Of a stretch of DNA of 39,242 nucleotides, positions 15,959-23,774 are shown piece after piece. The notes beneath the pieces were generated by a model. The model worked only from the letters and a program-made list of their open reading frames with translations. It did not search any database and was not told the origin of the DNA. This stretch comes from Gammaproteobacteria bacterium. GTDB taxonomy: Bacteria > Pseudomonadota > Gammaproteobacteria > Pseudomonadales > Halieaceae. The DNA is taken from positions 1 to 39,242 of the forward strand of contig JAACDF010000159.1 in assembly GCA_009937065.1 (NCBI GenBank), read 5' to 3'. Every line of letters starts with the position of its first letter. Position 1 is the stretch's first letter. Position numbers and translations under genes: made by a program.

Positions 15959-17677
15959 ATGGATACGTTTTACGCAGGAGCAATTTTAGCGGCGCTGTTA
16001 TGCGGGCTCGTTTTTTCGCGCCGCAGCGCTACCGTGCTTTTTTTGATGGCCGCGGTCGCCTGTCTGATTACCGGTTTGATCGAGCCCAATACCTTTTGGG
16101 CGAAAGCGACGAATGAGGGCTTAGTAACGCTTATGTTGCTTATGCTCTGCGCTGTTGCGCTGGAGCGTTTGCCTTGGTTGGGCTTACTCTCAAGAGGCAT
16201 TGATTCGCCCAATCGCTACCTCGCAGTGGCACGCATAACCGCTGTCGCTGCGTCTACATCCGCCTTTCTGAACAACACGGCCATCGTCGCGGCCCTTGCA
16301 CAGGTAATGAGACGCAGCCGCTATCATCTACCGTCGCAGTTATTATTGCCCTTGTCATACGCTGCAATTCTCGGTGGCACGCTGACTCTCATCGGTACGT
16401 CAACCAACTTGATTGTCAGTAGCTTTTTGGCTGATCGACGAGGTGCCGGCTTGGCATTTTTTGATTTCCTCTGGGTTGCGGGCCCCGTGGTCCTCGTGGT
16501 TTGTACGCTGTTGGTAATGCTATCGTCCCGACTGCCCAAACGCGCAGTCGCACAAGAAGAGAGAAGTGAATATGTTCTCGAAGCGGTCGTAGAGCGCGAG
16601 GGTGGTTTGGTGGGCATGACGGTTCGCGAAGCTGGACTGCGTGAGTTGGAGTCGCTTTACCTCAGTGAAATCGTGCGCGGAGAGCAAGTCATTACCGTCG
16701 TCTCGCCCCTTGAGGTCTTGCAGAGTGGCGATCGGCTTAATTTTGTCGGGGACATCAGGGATGCATCACGGCTGACCCAGATTAAAGGCCTAACCACCTT
16801 TGCGAGCGAGCAGGGACTAATGCAGCCCGCGCTGACGGAAGTAATCGTTGCGCCTGGCTCGGTGCTTAATGGAAGAACACCTAAAGAAATGGGGTTCAGG
16901 GCTCGCTTTGACGCCGCGATTGTTGGCTTGCAGCGCGACGGTGAGACGGTGAGCGGAAAGTTGGGTCGTACTTCACTGAAGGCGGGTGACCTGCTGGTAT
17001 TGGCGACAGGTGAGGACTTTGCCCAGCGGAAAAACCTCGGTAGAAACTTCTATGTGTTGTCAGATGACCTAGATGTCCGACTTATGGACTCAAAGCAGGG
17101 TGTTCTGGTGACTCTGGCGTTGATCGCGGTCATCGCTTTTTCGGCTCTGGGTGGACTCAGCTTGTCCGTCGGCTTGTTGGCCTTGTTAGTAGGGTTTTGG
17201 CTCAGTGACGTTGTTAGTGTGGATGACTTGCGCCGACGTTTTCCGTTCGATATCTGGATCCTGGTTGCCTCGGCTTTGGTGCTCGCCCAGTCACTGGTGG
17301 ACGCTCAACTCATCGGTACGGTTATGTCTTTTATAATACCAGCGGTAGACAATCAGACGCCGCTGATAGGACTCGCATTAGTCTTTCTCCTGACCTTAAT
17401 GCTGACCGAATTAGTTACCAATAACGCGGCGGCGGCTTTAATGTTCCCCATTGGCTATGGACTGGCAGAGAGCTTGGGTATCGATGTAATGCCCTTTGTA
17501 CTGGCCGTGGCTTTTGCGGCTAGCGGTTCCTTTTTAACGCCCTATGGCTACGCCACGAACTTGATCGTTCAGAATATTGGCGGCTACACACGCGGAGACT
17601 ACCTGCGTTTTGGTCTACCCATCTCGGTCGCCTACTCAGTCGGCATCCTATTCATGTTGAGCCTAATCTACCTCTGA
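15959..17677 (+). CDS. DASS/SLC13-type anion permease with two RCK_C (TrkA-C) domains
   Basis: An integral membrane transporter of about 572 residues. Hydrophobic helices occupy the first 200 residues and the last 190. Between them are two soluble RCK_C domains (about 205-290 and 295-375; LEAVVEREGGLVGMTVREA and TEVIVAPGSVLNGRTPKEM). The motifs NNTAIVAAL and IGTSTNLIVS, repeated near the C-terminus as NNAAAALMFPI and YGYATNLIVQ, are the SLC13 helix-break signatures that bind Na+ and a carboxylate or sulfate. The frame is open to 15869, but the extra 30 residues look polar, and MDTFYAGAILAALLC is a natural membrane start. Sulfate or a dicarboxylate is a possible substrate; the sequence does not decide. 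Confidence 0.86.
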   Translation: MDTFYAGAILAALLCGLVFSRRSATVLFLMAAVACLITGLIEPNTFWAKATNEGLVTLMLLMLCAVALERLPWLGLLSRGIDSPNRYLAVARITAVAASTSAFLNNTAIVAALAQVMRRSRYHLPSQLLLPLSYAAILGGTLTLIGTSTNLIVSSFLADRRGAGLAFFDFLWVAGPVVLVVCTLLVMLSSRLPKRAVAQEERSEYVLEAVVEREGGLVGMTVREAGLRELESLYLSEIVRGEQVITVVSPLEVLQSGDRLNFVGDIRDASRLTQIKGLTTFASEQGLMQPALTEVIVAPGSVLNGRTPKEMGFRARFDAAIVGLQRDGETVSGKLGRTSLKAGDLLVLATGEDFAQRKNLGRNFYVLSDDLDVRLMDSKQGVLVTLALIAVIAFSALGGLSLSVGLLALLVGFWLSDVVSVDDLRRRFPFDIWILVASALVLAQSLVDAQLIGTVMSFIIPAVDNQTPLIGLALVFLLTLMLTELVTNNAAAALMFPIGYGLAESLGIDVMPFVLAVAFAASGSFLTPYGYATNLIVQNIGGYTRGDYLRFGLPISVAYSVGILFMLSLIYL

Positions 17678-17687
17678 TAGGCAGTGG

Positions 17688-18506
17688 TTAGTTTTCACTG
17701 GGGGTTATCAAAAACTTTCTAACCCGCTCTTTTCTCTTGTCTGCATTAAGCTGCTCCTGAAGTCGAACTTCAGTGATATCGCCTGCCAACCGCCTACGGT
17801 CATCAACTTCTGGGGTTGCCGAAAGAAGTTTTAATAAGGGCAAACGCACATGCGACTGATGCCAGAAGCGGATGTTTGATTCGATATCGGTTAACAAATG
17901 CACATGAGCCTGATGACCGTTATTTGTGGTTGTGGATAATGACATGATGGCCTTGAGCTCACCGGTGGCCTCTTCAAGTTTGAGCCAGTCCTTGTCGTTA
18001 TCATGTTTCAGAACGCGTTTTTGTATTTTGTGGAACCGATGCTCTGCGCGATCAATCATGGCGACAGTGATCGCCTCTTCAGAATCCAGTAATGGTAATG
18101 ACTCAAGGTAGCCGAACCACCAGCGTCTTATTCGAACCCATTCGGGCTTCGCCATGAGCTTGTGACACTTATTGACAGGCTTCGCCGACAGCCTCGCGAC
18201 CGCGCCTGCGATTTTGTCGAGATCTGGATCAGCGAGTGACTCTCTCAAAAGGTCGATCGTTCTCAACCAAGCCACACCCTCGCCTAGTTTTTGTTGCAGC
18301 TTCATCCATCGCTGGCGGTGCTTTTTCGCCTCGGGACTATCTAATGTGGCCAACAGGTAGCCAATATCACTGACCCCATAATTGAGTTGCCACAGGGGAG
18401 ACCCGATAAGACTGTCTTTCAGCCACTCTTTGCGTGACTGCTCGAGGCTATCGCTAAGCTCTCTGAGCATCATTTGCTGCGACTTTGGGTGATCAACTTC
18501 TGACAT
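17688..18506 (-). CDS. Hypothetical helical protein, faintly CHAD-like
   Basis: The 272-residue protein is highly charged and predicted alpha-helical, rich in Arg, Lys, Trp and Leu, with no signal peptide or membrane segment. Parts such as RAEHRFHKIQKRVLKHD and WLKLEEATGELKAIMSL recall the paired helices of CHAD domains, which bind polyphosphate with basic residues. The conserved histidines of that domain are mostly not in place, so the match is weak. It stands alone, convergent with the permease gene and divergent from the desaturase gene. The ATG at 18506 is the first good start. Confidence 0.72.
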   Translation of the reverse strand: MSEVDHPKSQQMMLRELSDSLEQSRKEWLKDSLIGSPLWQLNYGVSDIGYLLATLDSPEAKKHRQRWMKLQQKLGEGVAWLRTIDLLRESLADPDLDKIAGAVARLSAKPVNKCHKLMAKPEWVRIRRWWFGYLESLPLLDSEEAITVAMIDRAEHRFHKIQKRVLKHDNDKDWLKLEEATGELKAIMSLSTTTNNGHQAHVHLLTDIESNIRFWHQSHVRLPLLKLLSATPEVDDRRRLAGDITEVRLQEQLNADKRKERVRKFLITPSEN

Positions 18507-18608
18507 CGTTGGCTTTTGTGTGACGCAACGGCCTTCGGCTCGGGGAAGATTATGTTAGCATTTTGCGGCGGGGTAACCAGTGACAAGCTGTAGTACCGAG
18601 GAACAATT

Positions 18609-19514
18609 ATGAGACCCAATGAGGTGCTTACATCGCAAGAGCGTGAGCTGGTGCTAAAGCGCAGCGACTTCAGAGCCTGGCTCATGGTTGTTAGGACGTG
18701 GGCACTCACTTTTGGGATTCTATGGGTCGTAGCCGCCTTTCCCAGTCTAGTCACCTTGTTATTTGCTTGGCTGGTCCTTCCTGGCCGTCAGTTGAGTCTT
18801 GCTGTTCTGATGCACGAGGCAGGGCACGGCAGTCTATTCAAGACCCGTGTTTACAATCAATGGGTGGGTCAATGGCTCTGCGCATTGCCCACGCTTGGCG
18901 ATCTCCATTCCTACGCTCGAGGCCATTCGGCGCATCACAAATTCGCCGGTAGCCATGATGATCCTGATCTACCGAACTATGGTGCGTATCCAATATCACG
19001 TGAGAGTTTGTACCGTAAGTGGCGCAGAGATCTATTTGGTGCGACAGGACTGAAATTGTTGCGGGCGCTCGCGAGTGGGACATCGAGCCAAATGAGTCGC
19101 GAGACCCATGGGTCCAGTCATTTGGTTGCCAAGCAAATTTTGTCACACCTGATCTTCATTGCCGCGCTTTCAGCCATGGGGATCGGATGGACATGGTTTG
19201 TTTGGATGTTCACGTTTCTCACGTCCTACATGTGGGTTGTTCGGTTGCGTCAGGTGGGAGAACACGCAGCGGTGACGAACCTCTACGATCCTGATGTACG
19301 ACTGAATACACGAACGGTGGAGGCGCCGTTTTGGCAGCGATTCTTACTGGCACCGAATAACGTTAACTACCACATGGAGCATCACTTCATGGCGGGAGTT
19401 CCCTGTTATAACCTGCCCAAACTAAGGACACTACTAAAGCAAAAAGGGGTCCTCGACGAGGTGCCGGTGGTCTCTGGCTATGGGCAGGTATTGAAGATGG
19501 CGGTTGCTCCGTAG
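18609..19514 (+). CDS. Fatty acid desaturase family membrane protein
   Basis: A 301-residue membrane di-iron enzyme of the fatty-acid-desaturase superfamily. The three histidine boxes are HEAGH (residues 69-73), HSAHH (106-110) and HMEHH (about 257-261). Hydrophobic segments lie around residues 28-60 and 160-205. Such enzymes desaturate, hydroxylate or ketolate lipids or carotenoids in the membrane. The substrate is not decided by the motifs. GAGGAA at 18598-18603 precedes the ATG. It is divergent from the CHAD-like gene. A probable terminator lies 21 bases behind it. Confidence 0.88.
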   Translation: MRPNEVLTSQERELVLKRSDFRAWLMVVRTWALTFGILWVVAAFPSLVTLLFAWLVLPGRQLSLAVLMHEAGHGSLFKTRVYNQWVGQWLCALPTLGDLHSYARGHSAHHKFAGSHDDPDLPNYGAYPISRESLYRKWRRDLFGATGLKLLRALASGTSSQMSRETHGSSHLVAKQILSHLIFIAALSAMGIGWTWFVWMFTFLTSYMWVVRLRQVGEHAAVTNLYDPDVRLNTRTVEAPFWQRFLLAPNNVNYHMEHHFMAGVPCYNLPKLRTLLKQKGVLDEVPVVSGYGQVLKMAVAP

Positions 19515-19534
19515 TGGGTTGAAACTGACATCAA

Positions 19535-19565
19535 CAGTCAAGTATGACCTTGACTGACGGTTTTT
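19535..19565 (+). terminator. Probable terminator of the desaturase gene
   Basis: CAGTCAAG (19535-19542) and CTTGACTG (19549-19556) form a perfect eight-base stem with a six-base loop. ACGG and then five T (19561-19565) follow. The four bases between stem and T-run make it less than ideal. Confidence 0.5.
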
Positions 19566-19583
19566 GATGTTCCTGATCGAGCA

Positions 19584-19640
19584 AGCCTCTGAGAGGCTGG
19601 TTAAGTCCCAGAAGGGATTTTCTAAACCTGACCAAGGAGG
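19584..19640 (+). promoter_or_regulatory. Structured leader and very strong Shine-Dalgarno of the small peptide gene
   Basis: Two short hairpins follow each other. The first is AGCCTC-TGA-GAGGCT (19584-19598). The second is AAGTCCC-AGAA-GGGATTT (19603-19620), with one G-T pair and one T beyond it. AAGGAGG (19634-19640) then sits six bases before the ATG and is fully complementary to the 16S rRNA tail. The leader suggests high and possibly controlled expression of the peptide. I could not find a convincing promoter. Confidence 0.5.
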
Positions 19641-19646
19641 GTCTTT

Positions 19647-19904
19647 ATGCGTCATTTCACTCAATCCGTTGTCGTTATTTTTGTATCACTCACCGCATTT
19701 CCCGCGGCAGCTACACCTCCCGATGCCCTTATAAACAACACGTTGTCACTTCCCGCTGAGCTCAATAAGACCATTATTGTTGACGAGGACCTCGGCGAGG
19801 TTAGAGGTCAGCTCTGGCCCTTTATTCTGGGTGTCGTCGCCGTTGACCTCGCCATTCAAACCTACTTTTACGGGGTGTACATGCCCCAAACCCGTGGGCA
19901 CTAA
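19647..19904 (+). CDS. Small exported peptide with double-glycine-leader-like motif
   Basis: The 85-residue product matches no family I know. A Sec signal peptide (SVVVIFVSLTAFPAAA, likely cut after Ala22) is followed by a polar stretch to VDEDLGEVRG (residues 45-54). That stretch resembles the end of a double-glycine leader (pattern L-x-x-x-E-L-x-x-V-x-G), with Arg-Gly in place of Gly-Gly. The remaining 31 residues begin QLWPFILGVVAVDLAI and form one hydrophobic segment with several aromatic residues, ending TRGH. The downstream C39 peptidase is the kind of enzyme that cuts after such leaders. It could instead be a small membrane-anchored protein. The AAGGAGG site supports it as a real gene. 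Confidence 0.75.
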   Translation: MRHFTQSVVVIFVSLTAFPAAATPPDALINNTLSLPAELNKTIIVDEDLGEVRGQLWPFILGVVAVDLAIQTYFYGVYMPQTRGH

Positions 19905-19949
19905 ACCTACAGCGACGAGGGTCAGACCCGAGGGCATTGCCAACACACC

Positions 19950-19973
19950 GCCGCCCTCAGGGCGGCTTGATTT
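19950..19973 (+). terminator. Intercistronic hairpin, possible attenuator
   Basis: GCCGCCC-TCA-GGGCGGC (19950-19966) is a perfect GC-rich seven-base stem with a three-base loop, followed by TTGATTT. It lies 45 bases after the peptide stop and 13 before the next start codon. It could partly stop transcription or protect the upstream mRNA end, so that the peptide is made in excess over the two downstream proteins. The short T-run argues against complete termination. Confidence 0.6.
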
Positions 19974-19985
19974 AGGGAATAGCGT

Positions 19986-20243
19986 ATGACGTTAACAAGA
20001 CCGACGTCCAGACAGACACTGGATGACAAACTCAAAAGAGGGCTTCTCACAAAACAACGTCAACGTCTGTTCTTGTTTGGAATGATTCAGCCATCGCTGA
20101 CTTGGTGCGCCCTTGGCTTATCGTATTTGCTTCTAAAATCGTCACAAGCGAATGATGCTATCTGGTTGAGCGGTATATTAGCGCTCTACGCACTGCAAAT
20201 TATAGCGGTGTGGCATCGGTCCGAGTCTCTCTTGCAACGCTGA
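19986..20243 (+). CDS. Small two-helix membrane protein of the C39 cassette
   Basis: This is an 85-residue protein of unknown family. A basic N-terminus (DDKLKRGLLTKQRQRL) precedes two hydrophobic segments at about residues 32-50 (MIQPSLTWCALGLSYLLL) and 58-75 (AIWLSGILALYALQIIAV), ending WHRSESLLQR. The charge pattern predicts both ends in the cytoplasm. AGGGAA at 19974-19979 serves the ATG. The TGA at 20241-20243 is eight bases before the ATG chosen for the peptidase, so the two are likely cotranslated. It might anchor or assist the peptide or the peptidase; nothing in the sequence proves this. Confidence 0.7.
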   Translation: MTLTRPTSRQTLDDKLKRGLLTKQRQRLFLFGMIQPSLTWCALGLSYLLLKSSQANDAIWLSGILALYALQIIAVWHRSESLLQR

Positions 20244-20251
20244 CCATCCTG

Positions 20252-20821
20252 ATGTTCGTCCAACACTTGGTGTCTTTACATATAAGCCGATTAAGGTCGC
20301 AGCTCCCTCTAATCCTCATTGTCATTGCCCTTTTTGGCCAGGTGCATCAAACATCGGCAGCCCCCGCACATCCAGTTTTAGAGCCCGTGATAAGACAAAC
20401 ATCGCTCACAGATTGCGGTCTCGCTGCGCTCGCCATGCTCCTGAGAGACAAGGCCTTGATACGGTCATCGGTAGCGACCTTGGATAACTTAGCCGCTGTC
20501 CTTATTGACCCTAAGACCCAGCGTCATAGGCGAGAGGGCTACTCGGTTAGCGAGTTGCAAACGCTTACCAGTGCATTCGGCTACTTACTAAAGGCTCAGA
20601 AGCTAACCCTCAAGGAGTTCTATGCAAAATCGTTTCCCGTAATGGTATGGATTGATCTTGGCGATGGAGGTCACTTCACGCTGGTGGAGAAAGTGACCGC
20701 CACATCTGTATCGCTAGCAGACCCGACCCGCGGGCGGCTGACGATTGATTATCAGACATGGCGGGAGCTATGGCTTGAGAGAACCACAGGCATAGCATTT
20801 GTGTTGGAACGACCTCTCTAG
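20252..20821 (+). CDS. Stand-alone secreted C39 (bacteriocin-leader-type) cysteine peptidase
   Basis: A 189-residue protein with a signal peptide (h-region PLILIVIALFG, likely cut after QTSAA). The C39 papain-like domain follows: Gln49 and Cys55 in RQTSLTDCGLAALAM (the Q-x5-C spacing of the family), His141 in GGHFTLV, and Asp157 in SLADPTRGR. All catalytic residues are present. C39 domains usually sit at the N-terminus of ABC exporters and cut double-glycine leaders in the cytoplasm. This one has no ABC part and should act outside the inner membrane, like the C39-type FapD of the Fap amyloid system. The frame opens at a GTG at 20210, inside the previous gene, but the ATG at 20252 gives a better signal peptide. 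Confidence 0.86.
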   Translation: MFVQHLVSLHISRLRSQLPLILIVIALFGQVHQTSAAPAHPVLEPVIRQTSLTDCGLAALAMLLRDKALIRSSVATLDNLAAVLIDPKTQRHRREGYSVSELQTLTSAFGYLLKAQKLTLKEFYAKSFPVMVWIDLGDGGHFTLVEKVTATSVSLADPTRGRLTIDYQTWRELWLERTTGIAFVLERPL

Positions 20822-23760
20822 GTGAGGTCGTAGTGAGTCCAGCCCAGGTTGACGAGCGAATCGCTGGCCGCTGTTTTTGCGTCGGTGAGGATCACCGAGG
20901 TACCAGCATCAGATCTCAAGTAGGTTGACGCGACTCGTTGCAGGTCTTCAACCGTCGTTGAAATGATCGTGTCTCGCAGTTCCCGTTTGTGCTCAGCAGT
21001 TCGGCCATAAAGTTCGTCGTAAAACGCTTTCTTAACCTCACCAGCAGGAGATGCTGGTTTATCAAGGCTCGACATGACGCTGAGGATCGCCTCTTCAAGT
21101 GCGAGCGCGTCGTGATTTGCCGTTAGTAACCAGTCGATGGAGGCATCAAAATCAGAGAGTGTTTCGAGATTACGCGGGTCACGGTATGAGAAAAATCGGA
21201 AAGCGCCCACATTCGCATCATGACTGGCTCCGCCACCGTATGCACCACCTTGTTCTCTGATACTTCGATGCAGGAAGCCGTTTCGCAGGTAGGCACCCAG
21301 TACCGATAGAACCGGCGCGTCCGGATGACCACTGGGTACGGTTGGGTATGCTTTCGCACAGAAGTTGACCTGCGTATTGGCAGCCCAAACCTGATTGTCC
21401 GCGCGGCTTTGTTCTATCAGCGACCAGGCACCCACCGTGTTGTCAGTCGAAAGACGAGCTGCTGCTCCTGATAAGGATCGCATAGCTTCATCGATATGGT
21501 TTGAATCGGCAACTGACAGCAGATTAATCGAGGGCGTTGACAGCACTTGATCTCGAAGAGCCGTAAGCGAGGCACCCAGCGCCTCGACCTCCCCATCATG
21601 GGCTAAACGGTCGTCCATTTGGCGTAATCGCTGGATGCCTTCAAGGCCACTTTGCCGGTGATAAAGTGCGGCAAGGGGACTCATACCGGCGCTAGCCGCT
21701 GTCATCGCCAAGCTATGACCTGCACCGCTGATACTTTGATCTCGGCGAGCTCGCATCTGACTGATGAGCTCTTTAATACGCCCCCCTTCGTGAAATGAGG
21801 CCGATGTCAGAGTGTCGATCATCAATTCCGACTGTTCGGACATACGGTTCGCCAAGGCTTTTGACGACATGACGAGGAACCCGGAAGCCTGATTTACATC
21901 GGTGCGCGACGCTCGAGTCGATACGCTCATACCCAAGCTGCCCACACTGGCTGATTGCCGGTCTTGTACCGCCAGGTAAGAGGCGTCGTTGATGCCCACT
22001 TCTGAGGCCAGCGCACAGAGCAGCGGTAGCTCACTTTGCTCCTCTTCCCGCAGGGTCGGCAGGGCGAGTGCTATTTGCTGGTAAACCAGACCATTCGTCC
22101 CCGCTTTTCCAATGATGTGTCGGGCACCTTTATTCTGAGACTTTGATTCGAGAGCGGGTGTTGAGACATCCTTTGGAATGTCAGCAAGACCTACCTTTGG
22201 CAGGATACTGGCATCGTCCACCTGGTTTTGCCGCTGCTCTAAATCGCGAGCCAGCTGGCGCACATTGGCAAGGGCATCGTCGTCCAGACTCGCACGCATA
22301 TCCGCGAGTCGTTGGGCCTCACGCTCCTTTCTGAGCCGATCTAGGTCGGGGTTTGGCGCCACGACCAAGGTGATGCGGTGGGGGTTATCAAGAACCAGTG
22401 CGTTCAGTCGTGCTTTGATGAAGTTGGGCTCACTCATCTTTTTTCTCAACCGCTCCACAGCCGGACTTAAGTCGAGGGCTGCAACAGCGTCCCCATTGTG
22501 GGTCGCAGCACCCAGTGCGCGAAGCATGAGGTTGAGGCCGTAAGGCATGCCGTCACCCGTAACTTCTCGCTGATGAAGCTCAATTTGGTGCAGAATCGCC
22601 TCAAGACGATCCAAGCTCACGCCTTCCTCAGCGGTTTTGTGGATGACCTCTAACACTTGTGATTCAAAGTCATCTACGCGGCTGTGGTTGCTTCCTTCAA
22701 TGCCACAGCAGAGCACCATTTCTCGCATCGAATCTTCAAGCCCGCACAAGGGGGATGGTGCTGATCCAAGATCATTCGTCTCTAACCATTGCATCAGTGG
22801 TGAGGCGCTATTTTCCATGAGTATGGATGACAATAGCTGGGCCTCCAGCATCGCATCGAGATCTGAACTCTCGCCTAGCTTCCAGCCCATGATTAGGTGT
22901 GTTTTGTTGTCGGTATCCGCGTCCTCGAGCGCATAGTGATGCACAGCGCGTTTGGGCTCATCGAAGGCTTGTTCGAGCGTGACTTCAATGTGCTCCTCGG
23001 AGCGTTCAAATCGGCTCAATGCCTCCCGTTCAAATACGTCATGGTGCTGAGATACTGGGAGATTACCAAAGGTTAACAAAATGGCATTGCTGGGATGATA
23101 GTGACCTTTGTAGAAGGCCATTAGCTGATCGTAGCTGAGATCCGGAATTGTCTCGGGGTCACCGCCGCTGTTGTGGTGGTAAGTGCTGGTGGGAAAAAGT
23201 TCATAGCACAATCGATCCCAGAGGACCGATGAAATCGATGACATCGCTCCTTTCATCTCATTAAACACTACGCCTTTGTACACCAAGGGTGCATCAGCAT
23301 CTTCTGAGGCTAACTCGACACGATGCCCTTCCTGAGCGAAGTCGAGAGGATCTAGGCGAGAGAAGAAAACTGCGTCGAGGTAAACGGAGAGCAGATTGTC
23401 AAAGTCCTTCGGATTTTGAGTGGCGAAGGGATAGGCCGTCCAGTCTGAGCTGGTAAAGGCATTCATGAAGGTATTTAGCGATCGCCTAAGCATCATGAAG
23501 AAGGGGTCCCGCACGGGATACTTTTCGCTACCACAGAGAACCGTGTGTTCAAGTATGTGAGCGACCCCAGTTGAGTCTTCAGGGACTGTTTTCAGGGCCA
23601 CCATAAAGACATTTTCGTCCGAGCTGGTCGCCATATGGAGATGTCTGGCCCCCGTCGCTTTATGAACGTATTCCTGTACTTCCAATCCCAGCGACTCTAT
23701 CGGTACGCGGCGAGTCAGCTCAAAGGCTGGGTGAGTGGATGGCGTTACGACTGCGTTCAT
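20818..23760 (-). CDS. M16C zinc metallopeptidase, presequence-protease-like
   Basis: The 980-residue protein has the inverted zinc motif HILEH (His68, catalytic Glu71, His72) and the third ligand Glu168 in VFNEMKG, at the same distance as in plant and mitochondrial PreP. HTVLCGSEKYPVRDPFF and SSDWTAYPFATQN are typical of the M16C branch, which degrades free peptides inside a closed chamber formed by two halves. No signal peptide is visible, so it probably acts in the cytoplasm. It ends tail to tail with the C39 gene, with a four-base overlap of the coding regions. It lies 14 bases behind the glutaminyl cyclase gene. Confidence 0.92.
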   Translation of the reverse strand: MNAVVTPSTHPAFELTRRVPIESLGLEVQEYVHKATGARHLHMATSSDENVFMVALKTVPEDSTGVAHILEHTVLCGSEKYPVRDPFFMMLRRSLNTFMNAFTSSDWTAYPFATQNPKDFDNLLSVYLDAVFFSRLDPLDFAQEGHRVELASEDADAPLVYKGVVFNEMKGAMSSISSVLWDRLCYELFPTSTYHHNSGGDPETIPDLSYDQLMAFYKGHYHPSNAILLTFGNLPVSQHHDVFEREALSRFERSEEHIEVTLEQAFDEPKRAVHHYALEDADTDNKTHLIMGWKLGESSDLDAMLEAQLLSSILMENSASPLMQWLETNDLGSAPSPLCGLEDSMREMVLCCGIEGSNHSRVDDFESQVLEVIHKTAEEGVSLDRLEAILHQIELHQREVTGDGMPYGLNLMLRALGAATHNGDAVAALDLSPAVERLRKKMSEPNFIKARLNALVLDNPHRITLVVAPNPDLDRLRKEREAQRLADMRASLDDDALANVRQLARDLEQRQNQVDDASILPKVGLADIPKDVSTPALESKSQNKGARHIIGKAGTNGLVYQQIALALPTLREEEQSELPLLCALASEVGINDASYLAVQDRQSASVGSLGMSVSTRASRTDVNQASGFLVMSSKALANRMSEQSELMIDTLTSASFHEGGRIKELISQMRARRDQSISGAGHSLAMTAASAGMSPLAALYHRQSGLEGIQRLRQMDDRLAHDGEVEALGASLTALRDQVLSTPSINLLSVADSNHIDEAMRSLSGAAARLSTDNTVGAWSLIEQSRADNQVWAANTQVNFCAKAYPTVPSGHPDAPVLSVLGAYLRNGFLHRSIREQGGAYGGGASHDANVGAFRFFSYRDPRNLETLSDFDASIDWLLTANHDALALEEAILSVMSSLDKPASPAGEVKKAFYDELYGRTAEHKRELRDTIISTTVEDLQRVASTYLRSDAGTSVILTDAKTAASDSLVNLGWTHYDLT

Positions 23761-23774
23761 GACATTTCCTAAAT

